64,000 nt of DNA from Chryseobacterium aureum (GTDB lineage Bacteria; Bacteroidota; Bacteroidia; Flavobacteriales; Weeksellaceae): positions 3,038,001-3,102,000 of the forward strand of contig NZ_CP034661.1 in assembly GCF_003971235.1 (NCBI RefSeq). Reading direction: 5' to 3'. This document shows, in pieces, positions 9,906-18,795 of this stretch. The position numbers were made by a program, and so were the translations under genes. Position 1 is the stretch's first letter; every line of letters begins with the position of its first letter. The notes under the pieces are model-generated. The model was not told where the DNA came from. It did no database searches and was given only the letters and a program-made list of their open reading frames with translations.

Positions 9906-10452
9906 TTTTCACTTTTTTTTGTTGTTGAAAGTAGATCTTTCTTAATTTTTCTTTGGCTCTGAAAAGCTGTGTTTTGCTAACAGTCACTGAAATCTGCAAA
10001 GCATCAGCAATTTCCTGATGAGAATATCCTTCCAATACATACAGATTAAAAACCATCCTGTAGGCATCGGGAAGCTGATCCAATAGCTCCTGAGCATTAA
10101 AATCACAATCCATTTCCGGCTCATGGATATCTTCATAAAAGGATTGATTAATATCGTCCAGATAGAAAACTGTTTTGTGGCTTTTGATAAAATTCAGGCA
10201 TTCATTTACAACGATTCTTCTTGCCCAGCTGTCCAGGTTTGATTCTCCTCTGAAGCTTTCAATATGCTTAAAAATTTTACAGAATGCCTTAATGAGACAG
10301 TCTTCTGCCTGATACAAATCACTGATATAACTTTTACTTACACTCAGGTATCTTTTGACATTCTGTTCATAGAAAATCTTTTGTGCAGCCGGATCCTGTT
10401 TTTTCAGGAGGCTCAACAAATCATTTTTTTTATTTCCGAACAAAAGTTTCAT
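9886..10452 (-). CDS. ECF-type RNA polymerase sigma factor
   Basis: 188 residues. Sigma-70 region 2 is seen at about 25-95 (LIKAFCKIFKHIESFRGESN, with SWARRIVVNECLN following). Region 4 HTH lies at about 125-175 (LPDAYRMVFNLYVLEGYSHQEIADAL, in parts). Length and lack of regions 1 and 3 are normal for an ECF factor. It heads an operon with the overlapping anti-sigma-like gene and the beta-barrel gene. ECF systems of this layout usually control their own operon. Confidence 0.9.
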   Translation of the reverse strand: MKLLFGNKKNDLLSLLKKQDPAAQKIFYEQNVKRYLSVSKSYISDLYQAEDCLIKAFCKIFKHIESFRGESNLDSWARRIVVNECLNFIKSHKTVFYLDDINQSFYEDIHEPEMDCDFNAQELLDQLPDAYRMVFNLYVLEGYSHQEIADALQISVTVSKTQLFRAKEKLRKIYFQQQKKVKNENVYR

Positions 10453-10535
10453 GCTTATACGTTTCTATACTAAAGACAATCAAAAACCAAAAAGGTTACA
10501 ACATTTTTAAAAAAGTTATTTTTTTTATAAATAAT

Positions 10536-10562
10536 AAGGCTGCCTTAGAATGAGACAGCCTT
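10536..10562 (-). terminator. Terminator of the Dyp peroxidase operon
   Basis: AAGGCTG (10536-10542) pairs with CAGCCTT (10556-10562); on the minus strand the hairpin is followed by ATTATTTAT. It lies 6 bases beyond the stop at 10568. Confidence 0.6.
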
Positions 10563-10567
10563 GTATT

Positions 10568-11506
10568 TTATCCTGAGAATTCATCAAGCATATTCCTGGT
10601 AGGAACAAAGAAGAGTGTTCCTGTAACTGCCGTACTAAAGTCTAAAATCCTGTCGTAATTGCCCGCAGGATTACCGATAAACATATTTGTGAGCATTTTT
10701 CTGGTGGTAGAAAATGTGCTTGCATAGGCAATAAAATAAGTTCCAAACTCATTAGTGGAAGGACTTCCAAATGGCATATTATCTCTTACAATCTTCAATT
10801 CTGCTCCATCTTCACCTTCGATGTTGGCTAAGGCAATATGCGAGTTGGAAGGTTTTACATCATCAGACATTTCTATATCATTTTCTTTGGATCTTCCGAT
10901 AACTTTTTCCTGATCTTCCGTGGAAAGACTCTTCCAGGCGGCCATATTGTGAAGGTATTTCTGAACAAAAAGGTAGCTTCCACCTTTATACTGAAGATCT
11001 TCATCTCCTATTTTGGCAAAATAATCACGGTCATCGCCATGGGGATTTTCTGTTCCGTCTACAAAGCCAAGAATAGAGCGCGCATCCCAATACTTAAATC
11101 CATGAATCTCCAGAATGCTTTCTGCCACGGAGCTTAAAAGATTGGATATTTCAATTCCCATATCAAAAATCAAACTTTTATTGTCTGCTCTTAAATGGAA
11201 ATGAAGGTCACCCGGAGTGGATACAGCGGTATGTTTTATACCTTTTATTTCTTCAAAACTGACCAATTCTCTGGGTGGGGGATTCGGAAGATCCAGCTTT
11301 TTCCACCCTTCAGCACCAATTCCCATGACACAGCTCGCCCGGCTGTCCGGAAAGCGGTTGAAAACAGAATTATTAAGATTCAGCACCAGGGCACACAGCC
11401 TTTGAAAAACCTCTTTCAGCTGCGGGCTGTCATGGAGTTTCCAAACCATAAAAATGGTATTGCTGTTCGGATAGTCTGTTACATTCTGGGATTCTATCGT
11501 ATTCAT
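10568..11506 (-). CDS. Dyp-type heme peroxidase
   Basis: 312 residues, ferredoxin-like Dyp fold, class B size. The family motif GFVDGTENP is at residues 147-155 with the distal catalytic Asp at D150, and the proximal heme ligand is probably H223 (SNSHIALA). Dyp peroxidases use hydrogen peroxide to oxidise dyes, phenolics or unknown physiological substrates. No signal peptide or twin-arginine motif is visible, so it should be cytoplasmic. It lies 20 bases after the ABC ATPase gene, ending the operon that begins with the DUF5687 permease. Confidence 0.92.
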   Translation of the reverse strand: MNTIESQNVTDYPNSNTIFMVWKLHDSPQLKEVFQRLCALVLNLNNSVFNRFPDSRASCVMGIGAEGWKKLDLPNPPPRELVSFEEIKGIKHTAVSTPGDLHFHLRADNKSLIFDMGIEISNLLSSVAESILEIHGFKYWDARSILGFVDGTENPHGDDRDYFAKIGDEDLQYKGGSYLFVQKYLHNMAAWKSLSTEDQEKVIGRSKENDIEMSDDVKPSNSHIALANIEGEDGAELKIVRDNMPFGSPSTNEFGTYFIAYASTFSTTRKMLTNMFIGNPAGNYDRILDFSTAVTGTLFFVPTRNMLDEFSG

Positions 11507-11526
11507 CTACGTTTTATTTTAACGTA

Positions 11527-12243
11527 TTAAATATCTGAAATTGAAACCTGATCTGCAAAATATTGCTCCAATTCTTTGAGGGTTTCAGGGTTGGTCTGGA
11601 TATCTTTTACCAGAAGGCCTTTGTTTACCACCACAATTCTGTTACAGACTTCTGTGGTATGCGAGAGGTCATGGCTGGATATCAGAAAGGTAACTCCATC
11701 CTGCTTGGACAGTTCTTTGATCAGGTTTTTAAGTTTGATCTGCGTGGAAGGATCCAGATTGGCAAAAGGCTCGTCAAGAATAATAATTTCAGGATTTCCG
11801 ATGATGGCTCCCACAATTCCTACTTTTTTCTGATTCCCTTTCGAAAGATCACGGATATATTTCCCTGATTTTAGGATCTCACCGTTAAAAAGATCATGAA
11901 AAGGTTTCAGGAATTCGTCTACAGAAGCTTTATTCTGGCCTCTCAACTCTCCGATAAAATAAAAATATTCTTCCGGGGTAAGATATCCAATGAGAAAAGT
12001 ATCATCTACAAAAGCTGACACTTTATTTTTCCAGGCTTCTGATTCATTCACTTTAATTCCATCAATGCTCACTGATCCTGTGGTAGCCTGAATCAGATCC
12101 AGCATCAGACTGAAAAGAGTGGTTTTTCCTGCTCCGTTATTCCCTACAAGACCGAATGTTTCACCGTTTGGGATTTCCAGATGTTCAATGTTTAGAACAG
12201 TTGCTGTTCCGTATGTTTTGGATAAATTTTGTATGTTGATCAT
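11527..12243 (-). CDS. ABC transporter ATP-binding protein
   Basis: 238 residues. Walker A GNNGAGKTTLF at about 35-45, signature loop DLSKGNQKKVG (degenerate LSGGQ, as in ABC-2 export systems), Walker B EIIILDEPFANLDP and switch His in LISSHDLSH. It begins three bases after the stop codon of the DUF5687 membrane protein and surely works with it as an exporter of unknown substrate. Confidence 0.92.
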   Translation of the reverse strand: MINIQNLSKTYGTATVLNIEHLEIPNGETFGLVGNNGAGKTTLFSLMLDLIQATTGSVSIDGIKVNESEAWKNKVSAFVDDTFLIGYLTPEEYFYFIGELRGQNKASVDEFLKPFHDLFNGEILKSGKYIRDLSKGNQKKVGIVGAIIGNPEIIILDEPFANLDPSTQIKLKNLIKELSKQDGVTFLISSHDLSHTTEVCNRIVVVNKGLLVKDIQTNPETLKELEQYFADQVSISDI

Positions 12244-12246
12244 GGC

Positions 12247-13713
12247 TTAATCTTTATTTTTAAAAGCTTCAAGGGTACTGTATTTTTCTTTCTTATAATG
12301 TTTTACAATGATATCGAAAATCTTTTCTCTCATAAAGAATCCGATGATCCCGATAATAGCAATGCTGATGACTCCGCCTGTAATTCCTGTGAAATATTTT
12401 GCCAAAGCAAATACTCCCATGGGAAGAAGCATTTTAGGAATCAGCAAGAGCATGGCAATCATATTAAAGCTTCCTTTCTGCCCCAGTCTTTTCTCTTTTG
12501 AGTTCAGATCAATCTGGGTTTTGTTGAAGGCTCCCGACCACAATGTAAATTGAGAGTTCACCCCAATATTATACAATCCGGCTGCAAAAAATGTAATATA
12601 GACTTCCCAGCCAAAATATACATAGCAAAGCGCCGCAATGATGGAAACACCGGTTACAATATTCATCAGCCACCATTTTGCTTTTAAGTATTCTTTGTAG
12701 GGAACGTTCAGGGTCATCATCAAAGGATAGTACGAACTGTCAAAAGCAGGTACTCTTTGTCCAAAAAGAAACTGAAACCCTCCTGTTACAAATAATCCCA
12801 TAAACATCATCATGGCCGGCGTCTTGTAGAGTGAAGAGGTAAACATCAGCAATCCATAAAACAGGAACATAAAGCTGCCAAGCAAAATACCTTTAGTCAC
12901 TTTATTACGCCTTAGCATTTTCACATCGTTATTGATGAATGTTCCAATGACGCCGTATTTGTTCAGGAAGGCAATATTTTCTGTTTTCCCGACTTCTTTC
13001 TTAGCTTCCAGTCCCTGATCCAGATAAAATTCGTTGCGCAGATAACGGAAGCAGATCCACCATAATCCCACAAACAGGGCAACAGGAATCAACGCATAAT
13101 AGGGTTTTTCATAAAATCCGTAGAAAACTGATTCTGAATAAGATAAAACAGGAATGATTTTATAATAGGCCAAACTGCCGATGATTACAAAACAGATTCC
13201 TATAGCAATGGCTAAAGTCTCTTTGCCATTGAAAAAAATATTGATAAAATTATTCAGATACAGTAAAGCACTCACTCCAATAAGCCATACCAGTATTCCC
13301 AAAATGCTGTATCCATTGAACAGGGCTATCAGTGAAAATGTGATAAAAAATAAGGAGGTCAGCCAGCTGAATGCAGAAAGAAAGGTTTTGGCCAGCATAT
13401 AATTAACCAATGTATTCTTCCTGATATTCATGGTAAGAAAGGGTTTAATATTCTGGGTAGGAACTTCCTGCCAGAGATATTTAATTACCAGATCTATAAT
13501 CCAGCCCACAATCATGAATTTTGAAACTACCTTTAAAGGATTCTGATGGATTTCTTCCTGTATGTAGAAAAAAGCAATAAAAGCTCCGCCTACAAGGCAT
13601 CCGATAAAATAAAGAATCCCGATAAACCTGAGTATTTTCATGGTCAGATTAATCCCTAAAGATGTACCACGAAAAAAGCTTTTGATTTCAAGCTTAAGGA
13701 ACTTTAGAAACAT
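12247..13713 (-). CDS. DUF5687 family ABC-2-like permease
   Basis: 488 residues with about ten hydrophobic helices spread over the whole length (for example FIGILYFIGCLVGGAFIAFF, AIAIGICFVIIGSLAYY, ALIPVALFVGLWWICF). The N-terminal FLKLEIKSFFRG and the overall pattern fit DUF5687, a Bacteroidota family found next to ABC ATPases. It supplies the membrane part for the ATPase encoded three bases downstream. Substrate unknown. First gene of the operon that also includes the Dyp peroxidase. Confidence 0.82.
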   Translation of the reverse strand: MFLKFLKLEIKSFFRGTSLGINLTMKILRFIGILYFIGCLVGGAFIAFFYIQEEIHQNPLKVVSKFMIVGWIIDLVIKYLWQEVPTQNIKPFLTMNIRKNTLVNYMLAKTFLSAFSWLTSLFFITFSLIALFNGYSILGILVWLIGVSALLYLNNFINIFFNGKETLAIAIGICFVIIGSLAYYKIIPVLSYSESVFYGFYEKPYYALIPVALFVGLWWICFRYLRNEFYLDQGLEAKKEVGKTENIAFLNKYGVIGTFINNDVKMLRRNKVTKGILLGSFMFLFYGLLMFTSSLYKTPAMMMFMGLFVTGGFQFLFGQRVPAFDSSYYPLMMTLNVPYKEYLKAKWWLMNIVTGVSIIAALCYVYFGWEVYITFFAAGLYNIGVNSQFTLWSGAFNKTQIDLNSKEKRLGQKGSFNMIAMLLLIPKMLLPMGVFALAKYFTGITGGVISIAIIGIIGFFMREKIFDIIVKHYKKEKYSTLEAFKNKD

Positions 13714-13789
13714 ATTTTAGTTTTTATACATTAGTAAATATAATGCAAAATATGTTACAATTTTTTTAAGGAAAAATATAATTCTCCTG

Positions 13790-15439
13790 CTATCCGATAA
13801 GTTCTTTTGCCTGTGCTAAGGCAGCTTCGGTAATTTTGCTTCCGGAAAGCAGCTGGGCAATCTCGTTCAGCTTTTCTTCGCTGCTTAAAGGAATAATGGT
13901 GGATTGTGTTCTTCCGGAAATATCCTGCTTTACCACTTTATAATTATCATTTCCTTTTGCGGCCACCTGTGCGAGATGGGAAATAACGATCAGCTGCATG
14001 TCTTCGGACATTTCTCTCATCAGGTTTCCGATTTCTTCGGCTACTTTTCCTGATACTCCGGTATCAATTTCATCCAGAATAAGAGTTGGGAGCTCATCAC
14101 TTTCCGCAATAATCTTCTTGACGGCAAGCATGACTCTTGATCTTTCTCCTCCGGAAATAGCCGTCTGAATCGGCTTCAGAGGAAAACCGGAATTCGCCTG
14201 AAACAACAGCTGAATGGTTTCTTTTCCAAACGGATTGAACTCTTCAGCATCCTGTAATTCGATATCAACTTTTGCTTTTTCCAGCCCGAGTTTCTTCAAA
14301 AGTCCTTCTGCTTTTTTGATGAAAACAGAAACATTTTTATGCCTGTTTTTAGAAAGCTTTCCGGCAAGGCTCTGAAGTGTTTTTTCTTTTTGAGAGATAT
14401 TTTCTTCTGTTTCTTCAATCTGTGCCTCCAGGTCTGAAGCACCTTTCTGCTCACCGGCCAGCTGATTCCTGATCTCTATCAGTTCATTAAGATCCGAAAC
14501 GTTATGCTTAAGAAACAAGGCGTTGATTTTATTATTAAGATCGGTAAGATAAACCAGATTCTCCGGGTTGATTTCCACTCTCTCTGCTTCATGTTCCAGT
14601 TCGGAAATAATGTCTTTAAGCTCCACAAAAGAGGTTTCAAGCCTTTCATCAAGCTCAGCAAAACTGGTAGAGATCTCAGAAATTTTTGAAAGCTTGCTGG
14701 TAGCTTCATTGAAGAAAGATAAAATTCCTATTTCTTCCTGATGAAATCTGGATAAGATCTGGCCTACATTTTCAGAAATCATTCCTGCATTTTCCTGAAT
14801 GGAAAGCTGATTCTGTACATCTTCATAATCTACATCGTCCAGCTTAAGTTCTTCCAGTTCATTAAGCAGGAATTCTTTGTAATCACTTTCTTTATTGGAT
14901 TCTGAGAGTTGGGTTTTCAGTTTTTTCAACAATAACTTAAGACTCTGATAATCCGAAAATTCCTGTTGATATTCTTCGATGATCCTTTTATTTTCAGAGA
15001 GGCCGTCTATTATTTTAAACTGATATTCTGAGGTAAAAAGATTGGAGGTTTCAAATTGGGAATGGATATCAATCAGCTGCGATGAAAGTTCTCTGAGAAT
15101 ATCCAATGTTACCGGCACGTCATTAATGAACGCACGGGATTTTCCTGATGGAAGTATTTCTCTTCTGATAATGGTCTGATGTTCATAATCAAGATCATTT
15201 TCGATAAAGAATTTTTTAAACTGATTATTGAGGGAAAACTCGGTTTCCACTACGCTTTTTTCTTCTGTTTTGGCAATGGATTTTACATCAGCTCTTTCTC
15301 CTAAAATAAGACGGAGCGCTCCTAAAATAATAGATTTTCCCGCCCCTGTTTCACCGGTAATCACCTGTAAACCATTTTTTAATGATACTTCTAGGGTATC
15401 AATCAGGGCAAAGTTTTTAATGTAAATTCTCGAAAGCAT
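13790..15439 (-). CDS. recN: DNA repair protein RecN
   Basis: 549 residues, normal for this SMC-like ATPase of double-strand-break repair. Walker A GETGAGKSIILGAL is at residues 29-42. Long coiled coils span about 150-370. The C-terminal half carries the ABC signature SGGERSRVML and Walker B LPTLILDEIDTGVSG. It acts on the nucleoid in the cytoplasm. It follows the DUF4835 gene (start of recN at 15439, stop of DUF4835 at 15554) in the conserved bamD-rpoZ-coaBC-DUF4835-recN order. Confidence 0.96.
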   Translation of the reverse strand: MLSRIYIKNFALIDTLEVSLKNGLQVITGETGAGKSIILGALRLILGERADVKSIAKTEEKSVVETEFSLNNQFKKFFIENDLDYEHQTIIRREILPSGKSRAFINDVPVTLDILRELSSQLIDIHSQFETSNLFTSEYQFKIIDGLSENKRIIEEYQQEFSDYQSLKLLLKKLKTQLSESNKESDYKEFLLNELEELKLDDVDYEDVQNQLSIQENAGMISENVGQILSRFHQEEIGILSFFNEATSKLSKISEISTSFAELDERLETSFVELKDIISELEHEAERVEINPENLVYLTDLNNKINALFLKHNVSDLNELIEIRNQLAGEQKGASDLEAQIEETEENISQKEKTLQSLAGKLSKNRHKNVSVFIKKAEGLLKKLGLEKAKVDIELQDAEEFNPFGKETIQLLFQANSGFPLKPIQTAISGGERSRVMLAVKKIIAESDELPTLILDEIDTGVSGKVAEEIGNLMREMSEDMQLIVISHLAQVAAKGNDNYKVVKQDISGRTQSTIIPLSSEEKLNEIAQLLSGSKITEAALAQAKELIG

Positions 15440-15553
15440 TGATAATCCGGGTTATGATCCAATTTGAATTTGAACTGTAAAAATAAGTTTTTTTTAATTG
15501 AAGTAAGAAAATGTTTTTTAATACTTTTGATACCCAAACTTATTCACCGATCT

Positions 15554-16459
15554 TTACACTTTCCATTTATTCCACTTATTATCAATATTTTTTGGAGAAA
15601 GGATAATCATTGTCTGTTTAAGGTCATTGAGAATCAGGCCTCCATTATTTCCTGAGTTGAAGATATTGAAGATTTCATCACTTTTGGTATCCATAAAGAG
15701 ATTGAAGAAAAATGCCTGCTGGAAACTGTTCTCGTACATTTTCAATTGCATCAGGGCATCAAAAATCACTTTTTTCCCGGCTGTCTGATCCTGATTGAAA
15801 AGATTATCCAGACCTGCTCTGTGGTAGGTATAAATAGTGGAACGCAGCTGATTCCAGTTCGGGTTCATGATTTCATTGATTAAAATAGAACGGCTTCTTG
15901 GTTCATTGATGGTGTTCCATCCTTCATAGTTTCTGTTTTGGGAGTTCTGAGCAATCTGCTGTGCTTTTGCAAACCACTGAGAGCCGCCCATAGACTGAAA
16001 ACTGTCTCCGTCCAATCCTAAAATAACATAAATATAAAAGCTGACTACATCTGTTAAATTCTTCCCTGAAAACTGTCTCTCATTGAAGATAAGGCTTTCA
16101 TTTTCAATATACTCAAATGCAAATCTCTGATCCTGGAGATTCAGCAAAGGAGATTCATAGGTTGTATTATAAACGGGACGCATGGCCTGAACAACAATAG
16201 ATCCCTTGAATTTATTACCGTCTCTTTCTCCAATGACAATGGAAAAGCCACATTTTATTTTTTCAAAGTTCTGGAGCTTTTTCCCTGTCCAGCTGGTATT
16301 ATTAATAAAGTCCCTGAGACTTTTTTCCAATGCCTTATAGGCCTGCTGGTTACTTCCTCCCAGCTGCTGGGCATTTACCTGAACAGTTGCCAGCAATTCC
16401 TGAGAAAAACTTTGGGTATATATAAAAAACAGAAAAAATAAACTTATAATTCTTTTCAT
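15554..16459 (-). CDS. DUF4835 (PorD-like) periplasmic protein
   Basis: 301 residues with a signal peptide (IISLFFLFFIYTQSFSQ). The mature part matches the DUF4835 family: NNTSWTGKKLQNFEKIKC, VVQAMRPVYNTTYESPLLN and an EYIENESLIFN stretch. Some annotation systems call the family type IX secretion protein PorD; I recall this from family naming and cannot confirm it here. The position directly before recN is typical in flavobacteria. The usual upstream neighbour coaBC is displaced by 2.3 kb of inserted rightward genes. Confidence 0.8.
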   Translation of the reverse strand: MKRIISLFFLFFIYTQSFSQELLATVQVNAQQLGGSNQQAYKALEKSLRDFINNTSWTGKKLQNFEKIKCGFSIVIGERDGNKFKGSIVVQAMRPVYNTTYESPLLNLQDQRFAFEYIENESLIFNERQFSGKNLTDVVSFYIYVILGLDGDSFQSMGGSQWFAKAQQIAQNSQNRNYEGWNTINEPRSRSILINEIMNPNWNQLRSTIYTYHRAGLDNLFNQDQTAGKKVIFDALMQLKMYENSFQQAFFFNLFMDTKSDEIFNIFNSGNNGGLILNDLKQTMIILSPKNIDNKWNKWKV

Positions 16460-16817
16460 TGCCTACTAAAAATTGAGAACGGAAATTTATTAAAATTATT
16501 CTTAGTATTCCACAAAAATATCCGGAATTCATCTTAGCTGGGATAAACGGGTACAGGATTTAACAAGAAGAGATAACAAACCTTTAGGTAAGCGGTACAT
16601 CATTGACTGTAATTTCTTAATTTAGATCTGTAAAAACTAAAAATAGAAAAGACTTTATTTAATTGACGATTATCCTTTTGATAACGATAAGAATGAAAAA
16701 AAATCTGAAAACACTCACAAATATCCCTCAACTGGCGGGCTGTGGTTCGTTGAATTCAATAATAAATTGTAGAGCCGGAAGCAGAATGTACCTGAACAAA
16801 GGTTTCACAGTTCCGGG
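16460..16817. other. Intergenic region, divergent start of DUF4835 and AraC units
   Basis: 358 bases between the DUF4835 start and the AraC start. It must hold the promoter of the DUF4835-recN unit and that of the AraC unit; I see no clean TAnnTTTG box. It contains the possible 42-codon ORF listed at 16693-16821. Its right part (about 16730-16817) is richer in G+C than its surroundings. Confidence 0.5.
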
Positions 16818-16821
16818 ATGA
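16693..16821 (+). CDS. Possible small ORF upstream of AraC gene
   Basis: 42 codons, ATG at 16693, stop TGA at 16819-16821 overlapping the AraC ATG as ATGA, a layout typical of translational coupling. The peptide starts MKKNLKTLTNIPQLAGCGS and has two cysteines (residues 17 and 26). No family recognised. The coupling and a lysine-rich start favour a gene; the atypical composition of its second half and lack of a clear promoter speak against it. Confidence 0.2.
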   Translation: MKKNLKTLTNIPQLAGCGSLNSIINCRAGSRMYLNKGFTVPG

Positions 16822-17702
16822 TCTTTACTGACAAAATCAACTCTTCTATGAAAGTACCTGTTTTAGACTTTGTAAGACCTGATGATTCCCGGTTGGAGTT
16901 TGAGCTCATCAAGGTTTCAAATACCACGATGCCTAATATTAAAGTACAGCATCACAGGCACAATTTTTTTGAAATTATCATCGTTGAAAAAAATTCAACC
17001 ACTCAAATTGTTGATTTTAAAACCTATACTGTTTCGGAAAATGAAATATTAATCATCCCTAAGAACAGCATACATCATTCTGCGTCCAATGAGCAGTATG
17101 AAGGCAAGTTGATGTTGTTTACAGACACCTTCTTTAATCAGGAGCAAAATACATTTCTGAATCAATTGTCTATTTTCAATCCGATCACAGACAATAAATT
17201 ATTGAGAATCTCCTCAAATGAAGAAGTAAGCAAGTATATTGAGCTTTTAGATATTGAATATTCAAAGGCAGATATCAATTTTTTGGTCCTCCAAAACTTA
17301 TTTTTCACATTTCTGCTGAAATTGGAATACCTCTCGCGGGAACAGTATCAAACGACTTTAATTTTAAAAAATCAAAATGTTTACCTTTCATTTATTCTTC
17401 TCTTAGAAACCCATTTTAAAAAAGAACATCAGATAACATTTTATACGGAAACGCTCAATATTACCCCTAAAAAAGCCAATCAAATTATGATGGCTTTTAC
17501 AGGAAAAACTTTAAGCCAGTTAATTGGAGAACGGATTATTATTGAGGCCAAAAGACTTTTACTCTATTCCCATCTTTCTGTTAAAGAAATTGCTTATGCA
17601 TTAGGCTTTGAGGATCACCATTACTTTTCAAGGAATTTTAAAAAACACACCCAATCTTCCCCGGAGCTGTTCCGGAAAACTTTCAGCCGTAAAATCCATT
17701 AA
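16818..17702 (+). CDS. AraC family transcriptional regulator
   Basis: 294 residues. N-terminal cupin (about 40-110): HHRHNFFEIIIVEKN and ILIIPKNSIHHSA are the usual metal or ligand pocket strands. The C-terminal AraC domain (about 190-290) has SVKEIAYALGFEDHHYFSRNFK, the second HTH with the family signature. An internal ATG at residue 11 is an alternative start. The MBL-fold lipoprotein gene lies 71 bases downstream on the same strand with its own promoter, and is the likely target. Confidence 0.87.
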   Translation: MIFTDKINSSMKVPVLDFVRPDDSRLEFELIKVSNTTMPNIKVQHHRHNFFEIIIVEKNSTTQIVDFKTYTVSENEILIIPKNSIHHSASNEQYEGKLMLFTDTFFNQEQNTFLNQLSIFNPITDNKLLRISSNEEVSKYIELLDIEYSKADINFLVLQNLFFTFLLKLEYLSREQYQTTLILKNQNVYLSFILLLETHFKKEHQITFYTETLNITPKKANQIMMAFTGKTLSQLIGERIIIEAKRLLLYSHLSVKEIAYALGFEDHHYFSRNFKKHTQSSPELFRKTFSRKIH

Positions 17703-17742
17703 ATTTGAATAAAAATCCATTTTTCGCCAGGGAAACCGTGTT

Positions 17743-17750
17743 TAGATTTG
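17743..17750 (+). promoter_or_regulatory. Promoter -7 element TAGATTTG of the MBL lipoprotein gene
   Basis: Matches TAnnTTTG and lies 24 bases before the ATG at 17774, giving a short leader. The upstream -33 region (TTTTTCG) is a weak match. Confidence 0.55.
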
Positions 17751-17773
17751 TATAGTATTTAAACACTTAAAAA

Positions 17774-18682
17774 ATGAAATCATTTACAATTTTTTTAGCC
17801 CTTATGATTACCCTGGGTTCCTGTAATGCACAAAAGACAGCAAAAACAGGCAAAGCCTTAAAAGTAACAGTATTCAAAGGACATACAGCAACTGTCAACA
17901 GCTACATATTCAGCAACGGCAAATCACAGATTGTGATGGATGTACTTCGCAGCAGCGAGGAAGCCAAACAATTGGCACAACAAATAAAAGCGGCCGGTTT
18001 ACCTCTGACACACATTCTTATTACGCACGGGCACCCGGATCATTATATCGGAATGGATATTTTGCACAAGGCTTTTCCCGAGGCAAAAATTGTAGTGGCA
18101 AGCCCGGAAATCAAGAACGATATTAAAAATTTCAGCCTTTGGATGGAAAGTTTAGGCTGGCTTGATGGAGAAGTCAATTTAAAACCCAAATCGAATAAAA
18201 ATCCCAATGGCTTTGATTATGAAAATGCCATCTCCGTGTTGAGTGATGATCAGCTAAAGCTTAACGGGGGAGGAATACTTGAATTGAAAACAAAATATGA
18301 TCCTGCTGAAGCAGAACATCTGACCACGGTTTACAGCAAAGATCTGAATGCGCTATTTACATCAGATTTCTGTTATAATAAAGTACATCTCTGGCTAGGG
18401 ACCGGTGTTGATCATGTACATATCCAAAACTGGAAAAATCAGTTAGCAGCATTAAAAACAAAATATGCAAAAACGAATCCTGTGATTTATCCGGGGCATG
18501 GCGATACATCAGATATTTCACTTTTTACTACCGTCACAAAATACATAGAAAATTTTGAAAGGGTGACAGCAGGTGCCAAAACGAAAAAGGAGGCCATGGA
18601 GGCCATGAAAAAACTGTATCCGGACTGGAAACAGGATGACTTCCTTCTCCTTTACAGCGTTGACTATCATGTTAAAGAATAA
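17774..18682 (+). CDS. Metallo-beta-lactamase-fold lipoprotein hydrolase
   Basis: 302 residues. A lipoprotein signal peptide ends in LGSC at residues 14-17 (lipobox), so the protein is membrane-anchored in the periplasm or outside. The MBL metal motif is THGHPDH at about residue 80, with later ligands in TSDFCYNK and YPGHGDTS. The fold covers hydrolases of many substrates; the substrate is not readable from the sequence. It is probably controlled by the AraC regulator just upstream. Confidence 0.87.
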   Translation: MKSFTIFLALMITLGSCNAQKTAKTGKALKVTVFKGHTATVNSYIFSNGKSQIVMDVLRSSEEAKQLAQQIKAAGLPLTHILITHGHPDHYIGMDILHKAFPEAKIVVASPEIKNDIKNFSLWMESLGWLDGEVNLKPKSNKNPNGFDYENAISVLSDDQLKLNGGGILELKTKYDPAEAEHLTTVYSKDLNALFTSDFCYNKVHLWLGTGVDHVHIQNWKNQLAALKTKYAKTNPVIYPGHGDTSDISLFTTVTKYIENFERVTAGAKTKKEAMEAMKKLYPDWKQDDFLLLYSVDYHVKE

Positions 18683-18720
18683 TATATAGGCGGCAAAAAA
18701 TATAAACAGTACTATCTGAG

Positions 18721-18774
18721 ACAGATGATCCCAAACTCTTGAAATTATGTTCAGTAGAGCTTGGGATCATCTGT
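18721..18774. terminator. Strong bidirectional terminator
   Basis: Perfect 14-bp arms ACAGATGATCCCAA / TTGGGATCATCTGT extended inward by four more pairs after one mismatch, then TTTT. It separates the convergent MBL gene and coaBC. Confidence 0.88.
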
Positions 18775-18795
18775 TTTCCGGATCAAAGGGTATAA

